A program made the position numbers and the translations under genes. The notes beneath the pieces are model-generated. The model saw nothing but the letters and a program-made list of their open reading frames with translations. It was not told the origin of the DNA and did no database searches. DNA of 64,000 nucleotides, taken from assembly GCF_026341825.1 (NCBI RefSeq), contig NZ_JAPENY010000003.1, positions 2,046,001-2,110,000 on the forward strand. The letters run 5' to 3'. Positions 1 to 7,792 of the stretch are shown here, in pieces; the first letter of the stretch is position 1, and every line of letters starts with the position of its first letter. This DNA is from Streptomyces sp. NBC_00620. Lineage in GTDB: Bacteria > Actinomycetota > Actinomycetes > Streptomycetales > Streptomycetaceae.

Positions 1-115
1 TCAGGCGGTCGTGCTGCCGGACCCGGCCGGTCAGGTAGGAGATGCGATTGAGGGCACTCTCGATCGCCGCGATGTCGGTCGAGACCGAGTCGTCTGCTGG
101 CGGTGTGGTGGGCAT
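1..115 (-). CDS. MarR-family transcriptional regulator (N-terminal fragment, cut by window edge)
   Basis: The reading frame opens at an ATG at 115 and is still open at base 1, giving 38 codons and no stop, so the rest lies outside the window. The visible N-terminus (AAIESALNRISYLTGRVRQH) resembles the first amphipathic helix of MarR regulators, which act as ligand-responsive dimeric repressors. No winged-helix DNA-binding segment is visible. The neighbouring upstream DNA holds three copies of an inverted repeat, as expected for an autoregulated MarR gene controlling the divergent gene at 351. The family call rests on a short stretch plus this context. Confidence 0.6.
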   Translation of the reverse strand, partial: MPTTPPADDSVSTDIAAIESALNRISYLTGRVRQHDRL

Positions 116-132
116 GGACACACTTTACCATC

Positions 133-209
133 TACTTGCCTGACTCAAGTAAATTAGCGACTAGCTTGCTTGACTCAAGTAAGTCACACATGCTTGCCTG
201 ACTCAAGTA
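133..209. promoter_or_regulatory. Three-copy operator array, probably for the MarR regulator
   Basis: Three near-identical 19-bp elements lie at 133-151 (TACTTGCCTGACTCAAGTA), 163-181 (AGCTTGCTTGACTCAAGTA) and 191-209 (TGCTTGCCTGACTCAAGTA). The first is an inverted repeat, TACTTG and CAAGTA around a 7-bp centre; the other two have degenerate left arms. Centre spacing is 30 and 28 bp, so the sites lie on roughly the same helix face. They sit between the divergent regulator and the hydrolase gene. Binding by the MarR protein is inferred from position and symmetry. Confidence 0.7.
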
Positions 210-278
210 CTGCGTTCTCAGTAGTCCAGATTGTCGGCAGGCGCACGACGACGGGACACCCCTCTCCCGGCGAGCCTG
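207..278. repeat. 72-bp duplicated leader segment, copy 1
   Basis: Bases 207-278 match 3357-3428 with three mismatches (positions 229, 269 and 275). Both copies begin with a dyad TACTG-N6-CAGTA (208-223 here) and lie just upstream of a plus-strand gene: the SGNH hydrolase here, the MMPL exporter at the other copy. The third MarR-type operator abuts this copy but is absent from copy 2. It is probably a duplicated promoter or regulator-binding leader; its function is not known. Confidence 0.85.
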
Positions 279-350
279 CGAAGTCGAGCACTGCGCGTAT
301 CAGGCGAACACCGCGCAGGGACCACCTGAGACGGAAGACAGGACACCGAG

Positions 351-1319
351 ATGGGAACGTACACACGACTGGGGCTGGCCGGCGCAGGTGTCACCTGCGG
401 CCTGCTGCTCCTCGCACTCAGCGTCGGGCACAACGGCGACGACGACCCGGCCGCCTCCACACAGCCGAGGAACGCGACCGCCGCGCCGCCGAAGGGCCCG
501 TACGTCGCCCTCGGCGACTCCTACACCTCCGGCCCGGGAATCCCGGCCCGGACGGGCACGCCCGCCGGCTGCGACCGCTCCGACCGCAACTACCCGGCGC
601 TGGTCGCCCAGAAGCTGGAGATCAAGGCGGCCGACTTCCGGGACGTGAGCTGCAGCGGCGCCACCCTCGCCGACCTGTCCGCGCCGCAGACCACCGGCGA
701 CGGGGTCAACCCCGCCCAGTTGTCGGCGTTGTCGGCCTCGACCCGGCTGGTCACCATCGGCATCGGCGGGAACGACATCGAGTTCGGCTCGCTGGTCGAG
801 AGTTGCGTCAAGCAGGGCGCCCTCTACGTCGCGACCGGCAGCGGCAAGTACACCGGCGACGACGCGCCCTGCCGCGGCCGGTACGTCTCCGACTCCGGCG
901 ACACCGACGAGGTGCGGCAGCGGATCCAGGCGGCGGGGAAACGCCTGGCCGACACGCTGCGCGAGGTCGAGCACCGCGCCCCGCAGGCCCAGGTGTACGT
1001 CGTCGGATACCCGGCGATCCTGCCGGCCAAGGGCGCCGGCTGCGACGACGACATGACCCTCGCGCCCGACGACGCCACCTACCTCGACGACAAGGAGCGC
1101 CAGCTCAACAGCGTGCTGCGGGAGCAGGCGGCGTCCGCCGGTGCCGGGTACGTCGACACGTACACCCCCTCCGCCGGCCGTGACGCCTGTTCGGCGCGGG
1201 AGACCCGCTGGGTCGAGCCCCTCATTCCGGCGAACGCCGCCGCCCCCGTGCACCCCAACGAGCGCGGGGAGCACGGCATGGCCGACGCCGTCCTGCGCAC
1301 GCTCAAGGCTTCGCGATGA
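351..1319 (+). CDS. Secreted SGNH/GDSL-family hydrolase (lipase/esterase)
   Basis: 322 aa, exported. The N-terminus has a short basic region and a hydrophobic segment (LGLAGAGVTCGLLLLALS, residues about 5-22), then a low-complexity linker. SGNH blocks follow in order: block I GDSYTSG with the nucleophilic Ser near residue 57, block II with conserved Gly (SCSGATLADL), block III GGND, and the C-terminal catalytic His in VHPNERGEHGM. Paired cysteines suggest disulfides outside the cell, as in Streptomyces lipases. The start at 351 has an AGGA element about 8 bases upstream. The gene lies downstream of the operator array and repeat copy 1, so the neighbouring MarR protein probably regulates it. 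The substrate is unknown. Confidence 0.85.
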   Translation: MGTYTRLGLAGAGVTCGLLLLALSVGHNGDDDPAASTQPRNATAAPPKGPYVALGDSYTSGPGIPARTGTPAGCDRSDRNYPALVAQKLEIKAADFRDVSCSGATLADLSAPQTTGDGVNPAQLSALSASTRLVTIGIGGNDIEFGSLVESCVKQGALYVATGSGKYTGDDAPCRGRYVSDSGDTDEVRQRIQAAGKRLADTLREVEHRAPQAQVYVVGYPAILPAKGAGCDDDMTLAPDDATYLDDKERQLNSVLREQAASAGAGYVDTYTPSAGRDACSARETRWVEPLIPANAAAPVHPNERGEHGMADAVLRTLKASR

Positions 1320-1419
1320 GCCCGGGGCACACCGCGAACTCCGGCCGTCCGTACCGGCGTACGGCGAATCCAACGAGTAGATCGAGCACATCGAGTACAT
1401 CGACCAAGAGGAGCAGGAC

Positions 1420-2184
1420 ATGAGCAGCACAGGTCTTGAAGGGCGCGGCGTCGTCGTCACCGGAGCGGGGTCCGGAATCGGGCGGGCCGCCGCCCTTGAG
1501 TTCGCCGGGCAGGGCGCGAAGGTCCTGGTCGCCGATCTGAACAAGGACTCCGCCGAGCAGGTCGTCAAGGAGATCGAGGAGGCTGGCGGCGTCGCCCGCG
1601 CGGTCGTCGGCGATCTCAGCGACCCGCTGGTGGTGGACGAGGTCGTCGCGGTGGCCGTGGACGCCTTCGGCGGCGTGGACGTGCTGGTGAACAACGCGGG
1701 CGTCATGGACAACATGTCGGCCCTCGCCGACACCACCGACGCCGAGTGGGAGCGCGTCATCCGGGTCAACCTGACGGCGCCGTTCCTGCTCAGCCGGGCC
1801 GTGCTGCCGCACATGCTGGCGGCGGGCCGCGGCTCGATCGTGTTCACCGCGTCCGAGGCGAGCCTGCGGGGCAGCGCGGCCGGTGCCGCGTACACCGCCT
1901 CCAAGCACGGCATCGTCGGCCTGACGAAGTCCCTCGCCGTGATGTACCGGGGCCAGGGAATCCGTACCAACGCCATCGCCCCCGGTCCCACCGCGACCAG
2001 CATCCAGGTCGATGCCGAGCGGACGGCCCACGGGCCCGGTGTCATCGGCCCCTACATCGGCCTCTCCGGCAAGGTGGCCGACCCCAAGGAGCAGGCCGCC
2101 GCCATCGTCTTCCTCGCCTCCGACGCGGCCAGCAACGTCAACGGCGTGATCCTGCCGGTCGACTTCGGCTGGGCCGCGGTCTGA
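1420..2184 (+). CDS. SDR-family NAD(P)-dependent oxidoreductase
   Basis: 254 aa, the classical short-chain dehydrogenase length. The Rossmann motif TGAGSGIG is near the N-terminus, NNAG in the middle, catalytic Ser in FTASEAS, and the Tyr-Lys pair in YTASKHG. Asp in VADLN after beta-2 suggests NAD(H) preference. The start is preceded by GAGGAG at ideal spacing. A zinc alcohol dehydrogenase begins 68 bases downstream on the same strand, so the two may be co-transcribed and act on related alcohol or ketone substrates. A short 9-bp triplet repeat (ATCGAGCAC, ATCGAGTAC, ATCGACCAA) lies in the leader. The substrate cannot be read from sequence. Confidence 0.9.
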   Translation: MSSTGLEGRGVVVTGAGSGIGRAAALEFAGQGAKVLVADLNKDSAEQVVKEIEEAGGVARAVVGDLSDPLVVDEVVAVAVDAFGGVDVLVNNAGVMDNMSALADTTDAEWERVIRVNLTAPFLLSRAVLPHMLAAGRGSIVFTASEASLRGSAAGAAYTASKHGIVGLTKSLAVMYRGQGIRTNAIAPGPTATSIQVDAERTAHGPGVIGPYIGLSGKVADPKEQAAAIVFLASDAASNVNGVILPVDFGWAAV

Positions 2185-2252
2185 GCGGCCGAAGCCGAGG
2201 CACCGAACGAGTCCGGCAGTCAGCCATCACCCGAGAGAATGCGAGCAACTCC

Positions 2253-3296
2253 ATGACCACCATGAAGTCCGTCCGGACCGGCGCGGTCGGCAAGGTCGAG
2301 GTCGTCGACGTCGAACGTCCGACGCCCGGCCCCAAGGACGCGCTGCTGCGGATCCGCGCCTGCGGCATCTGCGGTACCGATGTGACCTTCCTGCACATGG
2401 GCGGGATGCCGTTCGGGCCGGGCGGTTCGATGATCTCGGTGCCGCTGGGGCACGAACCGGCCGGTGAGATCGTCGAGGTCGGGGCCGAGGTCAGCGGTCT
2501 GAAGGCGGGCGACCGGGTCGTCGTCAACCCGCAGGGCGCGCCCTCCGGGATCATCGGCTGCGGCGGCAGGCTCGGCGGCATGAGCGAGTACCTGCTGATC
2601 GAGGACGCCGTCGTCGGCAAGAGTGTGGCCGTCTTCCCCGACCACGTGCCCTTCGATGTCGCCGCGCTCAATGAGCCGATGGCCGTTGCCCGGCACTGCG
2701 TCAACCGCTCCGAGGCCAAGCCCGCCGACAAGGTCGTCGTCTTCGGCGCCGGGCCCATCGGCCTCGGCGCCACCATCTGGCTCAAGCTGCGCGGCGTCGA
2801 GCACGTGGTCGTCGCCGACGTCATCCCCGAGCGCCTGGAGACCGCGCTCGCCATCGGCGCGGACGCCGTCATCAACTCGGCCACCGAGGACGTCACCGCC
2901 CGCCTGACCGAACTGCACGGGCAGGCCGCCAACGCCCTCGGCCAGCCCCGCGCCGGCACCGACATCTACATCGACGCCGCCGGGGCCCCCGCCGTCTTCA
3001 ACGCCACCATCGCCTCCGCCAAGTGGGGCGCGAAGCTGGTCATGGTCGCCGTACAGAAGAAGTCCGACGCCATCGACCTCGGCGGCATGCTGCGCAGCGA
3101 ACTGACGCTCATCGCCTCCCAGGGCTACCCCACCGAGATCTTCGAAGTGACCGCGGAGATCGCCGAGCACCATGAGCGCTTCGCCAGGCTCATCAGCCAC
3201 CGCGTTCCGTTCTCCGAGGTCGAGCACGCCTTCGAGCTGACGATGACGCCCGGCGCCGCCGAGAAGGTCGTCGTCACCTTCGACGACCAGGCGTAG
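2253..3296 (+). CDS. Zinc-dependent medium-chain alcohol dehydrogenase
   Basis: 347 aa from the ATG at 2253 (GAGAGA upstream); an in-frame ATG at 2262 is an alternative. Catalytic zinc ligands are visible as Cys in CGICGTD, His-Glu in GHEPAGE, and Glu in LNEPMAVARH. The nucleotide-binding motif GAGPIGLG follows. The usual four-cysteine structural-zinc lobe is missing: the segment after VVNPQGAPSG holds only GCGG. The frame stays open upstream through the SDR gene, but that extension is a shadow. The family includes sorbitol, threonine and butanediol dehydrogenases; the substrate is not determined. Probably co-transcribed with the SDR. Confidence 0.88.
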   Translation: MTTMKSVRTGAVGKVEVVDVERPTPGPKDALLRIRACGICGTDVTFLHMGGMPFGPGGSMISVPLGHEPAGEIVEVGAEVSGLKAGDRVVVNPQGAPSGIIGCGGRLGGMSEYLLIEDAVVGKSVAVFPDHVPFDVAALNEPMAVARHCVNRSEAKPADKVVVFGAGPIGLGATIWLKLRGVEHVVVADVIPERLETALAIGADAVINSATEDVTARLTELHGQAANALGQPRAGTDIYIDAAGAPAVFNATIASAKWGAKLVMVAVQKKSDAIDLGGMLRSELTLIASQGYPTEIFEVTAEIAEHHERFARLISHRVPFSEVEHAFELTMTPGAAEKVVVTFDDQA

Positions 3297-3356
3297 CCAC
3301 CGTGCATGCCGTGGCCCCCGGGCTGTCGTGCTCGGGGACCACGCGCCAGGGCCGAC

Positions 3357-3428
3357 GTACTGCGTTCTCAGTAGTCCGGATTGTCGGCAGGCGCACGACG
3401 ACGGGACACCCCTCTCCCCGCGAGTCTG
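3357..3428. repeat. 72-bp duplicated leader segment, copy 2
   Basis: Matches 207-278 at 69 of 72 positions, including the dyad TACTG-N6-CAGTA (3358-3373). It ends 37 bases before the chosen GTG start of the MMPL exporter, so it is probably part of that gene's promoter or 5' leader. The MarR-type operators flanking copy 1 are not present here. The sharp loss of similarity at both ends suggests a defined duplicated module. Confidence 0.85.
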
Positions 3429-3465
3429 GGGATGTATCCGAGATCAGATGTGGAGACCTCTGCCC

Positions 3466-5679
3466 GTGGCTACTTTTCTCTATCGACTGGGCCGACTGGC
3501 CTTCCGGCGGCGCTGGTTCGCCGCCCTCCTGTGGGTGGCGGTGCTCGGCGGCGTCGGCTTCGGCGCGGCCACGGCGCCCGCCGCCCCCGACGCGAGCAAC
3601 TCGATGCCGGGCATCGAGTCCCAGAAGGCGTTCGACCTGATGGAACAGCGCTTCCCCGGCTCCACGGCCGACGGGGCGAACGCCCGGATCGTGTTCGTCG
3701 CACCCGACGGGCAGAAGGTCACCTCGTCCGAGAACCGTGCGGTCATCGAGAAGTTCGTGGCCGAGGCGTCCGACGGTTCGCAGGTCGCCAGTGCGGTGAG
3801 TCCCTTCCAGGCGAAGGCGGTGAGCGAGGACGCCTCGACCGCGTACTCCACCGTCACCTACACGGCGAAGGCCGACGACCTCACCGACGCCGCCAAGAAC
3901 ACCCTGAAGGCCGCCATCAAGGAGGCCCAGGGTTCGGATCTGACCGTCGAGGTGGGCGGAACGGCGCTGGCGACCCAGCCTTCGGCGGGCGGAATGGCCG
4001 AGGTGATCGGTATCTCCATCGCGGCCGTCGTCCTGCTGGTCACGTTCGGTTCGCTGACCGCCGCCGGGCTCCCGCTGCTGACCGCGATCATCGGGGTCGG
4101 CGTCAGCATGGCCGCGATCATGACCCTGGCCAGTACGTTCGGCCTGTCCTCGACGACCGGCACGCTGGCCTCGATGCTGGGCCTCGCGTGCGGCATCGAC
4201 TACGCCGTGTTCATCGTCTCCCGCTATCGCGAGGAGCGCGCCAAGGGCCATGCGCCCGAGGAGGCGGCCGGTCTTGCCACCGGAACCGCCGGGTCCGCGG
4301 TCGTCTTCGCCGGGCTCACCGTCGTCATCGCGCTGGCAGGGCTCGCGGTCGTCGGCGTGCCGATGCTCACCAAGATGGGTCTGGCCGCCGCGGGAGCGGT
4401 CGCCGTGGGCGTCCTCATAGCGCTGACGCTGGTCCCGGCCCTGCTCGGTTTCTGGCCGAACGCCGTGCTGTCGCGCTCCGCCCGCAAGCGCGGCCGGGTC
4501 AAGGAGGCCGGCGAGAAGAACGGGGGCACCCGCTGGGCACGGTTCGTGCTGCGCCGCCCGCTGCCGGTACTCCTCCTCTCGGTCGTGGGCCTCGGCGCCC
4601 TCGCGATCCCGGTACTCGACCTCCAGCTGGGCACGAGCGGGGACGAGGCCAAGCCCACCTCCACCACCGAGCGCCGCGCCTACGACGACCTCGCCCAGGG
4701 CTTCGGCCCCGGCTTCAACGGACCGCTGACCATCGTCGTGGACGCCAAGGGCGCCGCCGACCCGAAGGCCGCGGTCCAGGTGATCGAGGAGAAGATCGGT
4801 GACACGGAGGGAGTCGTCTCCGTGTCGGCCGCGCGGTTCAACCCCGCGGGTGACACGGCCGTCTTCTCCGCGGTCCCGGCCGACGCGCCCACCAGCGAGA
4901 AGACCAAGGACCTCGTCCAGACCATCCGCGACGACCGTCCCGCGACCGAGTCCTCGACCGGCGCCGAGTTCGAGGTCACCGGCACCACCGCGCTGAACAT
5001 CGACGTCGCGCAGAAGATGCAGGACGCGCTGATCCCGTACCTGATCGTCGTGGTCGGCCTGGCGATCGTGCTCCTGATGGTGGTCTTCCGCTCGATCCTC
5101 GTACCGGTCAAGGCGGCCTTCGGCTTCCTCCTGTCGGTCCTCGCGGCCCTCGGTTCCGTCGTCGCGGTCTTCCAGTGGGGCTGGGGCGCGGAGCTCCTGG
5201 GCGTCGAGTCGACCGGGCCGATCATGAGCATGATGCCGATCTTCCTGGTGGGCATCGTCTTCGGTCTCGCGATGGACTACGAGGTGTTCCTCGTCGCCCG
5301 GATGCGGGAGGCGTACGTCCATGGGGACGGGCCCGGTCAGGCGGTGGTCACCGGGTTCCGGTACAGCGCCCGGGTCGTGGTGGCCGCCGCGCTGATCATG
5401 ATCGCGGTGTTCTCCGGGTTCATCGGCGCCGGCGAATCCATGATCAAGATGATCGGCTTCGGTCTGGCCATCGCCGTCCTCTTCGACGCGTTCGTGGTCC
5501 GCATGGTGTTCGTGCCCGCGGTCCTCGCGCTGCTCGGCAGGGCGGCGTGGTGGATGCCTCGTTGGCTGGACCGGCTGCTGCCGAAGGTCGACGTGGAGGG
5601 TGAGGCGCTCGGCGGGCAGTCCGTCACCGCTGCCCCTGCCCAGGACGACGCGGCCGACCTGGAGAAGGCCCGGGTCTGA
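3466..5679 (+). CDS. MMPL-family RND-type exporter
   Basis: 737 aa from the GTG at 3466 (GGAG 11 bases upstream), which gives the usual MMPL N-terminus (ATFLYRLGRLAFRRRWF). The frame extends to 3328, but that would cross repeat copy 2. The protein has a first transmembrane helix, an extracytoplasmic loop, a bundle of helices with GIDYAVFIVSRYREE, a second loop, and a second bundle with AMDYEVFLVARMREA. These two Asp-Tyr signatures are the proton-relay positions of mycobacterial MmpL and Streptomyces MMPL pumps. Such pumps export lipids or drugs using the proton gradient. A two-component system follows within 110 bases, after a hairpin at 5690-5725, and may control it. Confidence 0.92.
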   Translation: MATFLYRLGRLAFRRRWFAALLWVAVLGGVGFGAATAPAAPDASNSMPGIESQKAFDLMEQRFPGSTADGANARIVFVAPDGQKVTSSENRAVIEKFVAEASDGSQVASAVSPFQAKAVSEDASTAYSTVTYTAKADDLTDAAKNTLKAAIKEAQGSDLTVEVGGTALATQPSAGGMAEVIGISIAAVVLLVTFGSLTAAGLPLLTAIIGVGVSMAAIMTLASTFGLSSTTGTLASMLGLACGIDYAVFIVSRYREERAKGHAPEEAAGLATGTAGSAVVFAGLTVVIALAGLAVVGVPMLTKMGLAAAGAVAVGVLIALTLVPALLGFWPNAVLSRSARKRGRVKEAGEKNGGTRWARFVLRRPLPVLLLSVVGLGALAIPVLDLQLGTSGDEAKPTSTTERRAYDDLAQGFGPGFNGPLTIVVDAKGAADPKAAVQVIEEKIGDTEGVVSVSAARFNPAGDTAVFSAVPADAPTSEKTKDLVQTIRDDRPATESSTGAEFEVTGTTALNIDVAQKMQDALIPYLIVVVGLAIVLLMVVFRSILVPVKAAFGFLLSVLAALGSVVAVFQWGWGAELLGVESTGPIMSMMPIFLVGIVFGLAMDYEVFLVARMREAYVHGDGPGQAVVTGFRYSARVVVAAALIMIAVFSGFIGAGESMIKMIGFGLAIAVLFDAFVVRMVFVPAVLALLGRAAWWMPRWLDRLLPKVDVEGEALGGQSVTAAPAQDDAADLEKARV

Positions 5680-5785
5680 GGACACCGCGCCGAGGGCCGT
5701 CCGTGGCGACACGGGCGGTCCTCGGCGGCGGTTCGTCCGCGCCGACGCTCACGATGGACCCAGCCCCACCCCGACCGGAGAACCG

Positions 5786-6967
5786 ATGATCAACAACTTG
5801 CAGCGGTACGCGAAAGACCATCCACGCTTCGTCGACCTGATGGTCATCGTGCAGGTGCTGCTCATCGCCGTCCTCGGTAGCGCGACGAGCCTCCGGGAAC
5901 CCTCGGGCGTCGAGGTCCCCTGGTGGCCCGGCGCACTCCTGGGAGTCATCGGTTCCGGGGCCCTCTGGTGGCGCCGCAGCCACCCCCGCACCGTCGTGGC
6001 GGTGACCGCGGTCACCGTCAACACCGGCAGCGCGGTGGGCTATCTGCTCACACCCCTGCTGCTCGCACCGCTCATGGTCGCGCTGTACGCGCTGGCCATG
6101 TACACCAACCGCAGGACGGGACGCATCGCCCTCCTCGCCGTCGTCGTCCTTCTCGTCGGCACGGCCGTGTTCGGCGACCACTACGACCACCCGTGGCCCC
6201 TCGAGACGATCGGGCCCGTCTTCTGGGTGCTGTCGCCGCTGGCCTGGGGCACCGCGACCCGGCTGCGCCACGCCTACGTCGAGGCCGTGCAGGCCCGCGC
6301 CGAACACGCCGAGCGCACCCGCGAGGAGGAGGCGCGGCACCGAGTCGCCGAGGAGCGCGTACGCATCGCCCGCGAGCTGCACGACGTCGTCGCCCATCAC
6401 ATGGCGCTGGCCAACGCCCTGGCCGGCACCGCCGCGCACCTCGCCCGCACCCACCCCGACCGGGTCCCGCGAATGCTCGACGACCTCGCCGACACCACGT
6501 CCTCGGCACTGCGTGAACTCAAGTCCACCGTCGGCCTGTTGCGCCAGGCGAACGAGCCCGACGCGCCCCTGGAGCCCTCCCCCGGGCTCGGCCGGCTCTC
6601 CGACCTGACCACCGCGTTCGCCGCCGCCGGGCTCACCGTCAGTGTCACCACGGAAGGTGAGGAGCGGCCGCTCTCACCGGGCGTGGACCTGACCGCGTAC
6701 CGGATCGTGCAGGAGGCGCTGACGAATGTCGCGAAGCACGCCGCCGCCAAAACGGCGCGGGTTCGCTTCGCGTACTCCCCCGATCGGCTGACCGTCACTG
6801 TCAGCGACGACGGGGACGCCCCGGGGCCCGCCGTTCCGGGGCCGAGCGGCGGTTTCGGTCTCATCGGGATGCGGGAGCGTGCCCAGTCCGTCGGGGGGCG
6901 CCTCGAGGCCGGCCGCCGGCCGGGCGGTGGCTTCACCGTGACGACGGAATTGCCGATCCGTGTGTAG
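5786..6967 (+). CDS. NarL/DesK-type sensor histidine kinase
   Basis: 393 aa from the ATG at 5786, preceded by GGAG at good spacing. Four or more hydrophobic segments occupy roughly residues 15-155, followed by a short coiled linker and a HisKA_3 dimerisation domain whose phospho-acceptor His lies in RIARELHDVVAHHM. The C-terminal HATPase domain shows an N box (LTNVAKHA) and a glycine-rich lid (GFGLIGMRERA). It autophosphorylates and passes phosphate to the response regulator at 7091. The signal is probably sensed in the membrane because there is no large external domain. The gene follows the MMPL exporter closely, suggesting control of efflux. Confidence 0.92.
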   Translation: MINNLQRYAKDHPRFVDLMVIVQVLLIAVLGSATSLREPSGVEVPWWPGALLGVIGSGALWWRRSHPRTVVAVTAVTVNTGSAVGYLLTPLLLAPLMVALYALAMYTNRRTGRIALLAVVVLLVGTAVFGDHYDHPWPLETIGPVFWVLSPLAWGTATRLRHAYVEAVQARAEHAERTREEEARHRVAEERVRIARELHDVVAHHMALANALAGTAAHLARTHPDRVPRMLDDLADTTSSALRELKSTVGLLRQANEPDAPLEPSPGLGRLSDLTTAFAAAGLTVSVTTEGEERPLSPGVDLTAYRIVQEALTNVAKHAAAKTARVRFAYSPDRLTVTVSDDGDAPGPAVPGPSGGFGLIGMRERAQSVGGRLEAGRRPGGGFTVTTELPIRV

Positions 6968-6984
6968 GCGCTCCGCAGGAGGTG

Positions 6985-7049
6985 TGGTGCTTCGTCTGCG
7001 GGCTCGCTGTGGCTGGTCGCGCAGTTCCCCGCGCCCCTTTGGGGCGCCT
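6985..7049. repeat. Common Streptomyces intergenic repeat with GCGCCCC hairpin
   Basis: The segment contains CGCAGTTCCCCGCGCCCC followed by TTTGGGGCGC, which folds as a perfect 7-bp hairpin at 7031-7047 with a TTT loop. This string is familiar to me as a very frequent intergenic repeat in Streptomyces genomes; that is recall, not a search. It lies between the sensor kinase and its response regulator, inside what would otherwise be one operon, and could act as a processing site or attenuator. Confidence 0.7.
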
Positions 7050-7090
7050 CCCCTCCCCCTCGTATCCAAGCCAAGATCCGGAAGAAGAAA

Positions 7091-7771
7091 ATGACCATCC
7101 GCGTTCTCCTCGCCGACGACCAGGCCCTTCTGCGGGCCACCTTTCGGATCCTGATCGACTCCTGTGACGACCTGGAGGTGGTCGCGGAGGCCACTGATGG
7201 GAAGGAAGCGGTCGAGCTCGCCCGTGTGCACCATCCCGACATCGTGTTGATGGACATCCGGATGCCCGGCACGGACGGCCTTGCCGCCACCGCCGCGATC
7301 TGCGCCGACCCGGACCTGTCGGCCACCCGCGTACTGATCCTCACCACGTTCGAGATCGACGAGTACGTCGCCCAGGCGCTGCGCGCAGGTGCCAGCGGCT
7401 TCCTCGGCAAGGACGTCCGCGCCGACGAACTCCTGGACGCCATCCGCACCGTGGCCGCCGGAGACACTCTCCTGTCCCCGCTGGCCACCCGTGCCCTCAT
7501 CACCCGCTTCCTCACCACCCCGGCACCCGGCACCCCGCTGGCGCTCCCCGGTGCCCTCGACGCCCTCACCGCCCGTGAGCGCGAGGTGATGGCGCTGGCC
7601 GCGGAGGGTCACTCCAACACCGAGATCGCCGAGCGGCTCTTCGTCAGCCCTTTGACCGTACGCACCCATGTCCACCGTGCGATGACGAAGCTCAACGCCC
7701 GTGACCGCGCCCAACTGGTCGTGATCGCCTACCAGTCCGGCCTGGTACGCCCCACGCCGCCGCAGGGCTGA
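7091..7771 (+). CDS. LuxR/NarL-family response regulator
   Basis: 226 aa. The receiver domain has the acidic pair in LLADDQ, phospho-acceptor Asp in VLMDIRMPG, conserved Thr in LILTTFE and Lys in FLGKDV. A C-terminal LuxR helix-turn-helix follows (LTAREREVMALAAEGHSN through LTVRTHVHRAMTKL). It is the cognate partner of the kinase at 5786, separated from it by the repeat at 6985-7049. The expected target is the upstream MMPL exporter operon. The start is preceded by a purine-rich GGAAGAAGAAA. It ends 21 bases from the convergent gene at 7793. Confidence 0.93.
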   Translation: MTIRVLLADDQALLRATFRILIDSCDDLEVVAEATDGKEAVELARVHHPDIVLMDIRMPGTDGLAATAAICADPDLSATRVLILTTFEIDEYVAQALRAGASGFLGKDVRADELLDAIRTVAAGDTLLSPLATRALITRFLTTPAPGTPLALPGALDALTAREREVMALAAEGHSNTEIAERLFVSPLTVRTHVHRAMTKLNARDRAQLVVIAYQSGLVRPTPPQG

Positions 7772-7792
7772 TCGCAGGACAGGAGGTGGTCG

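Noticed and set aside
3274..5712. 812-codon minus-strand frame opposite the MMPL exporter
   Set aside because: Composition is typical of antisense GC3 shadows. Its tail merely reads through repeat copy 2, which is why it shares residues with a frame at copy 1.
7031..7047. Simple terminator for the kinase gene
   Set aside because: It is part of a longer repeat that I recall as frequent across Streptomyces, so it is annotated as a repeat; terminator activity remains possible.
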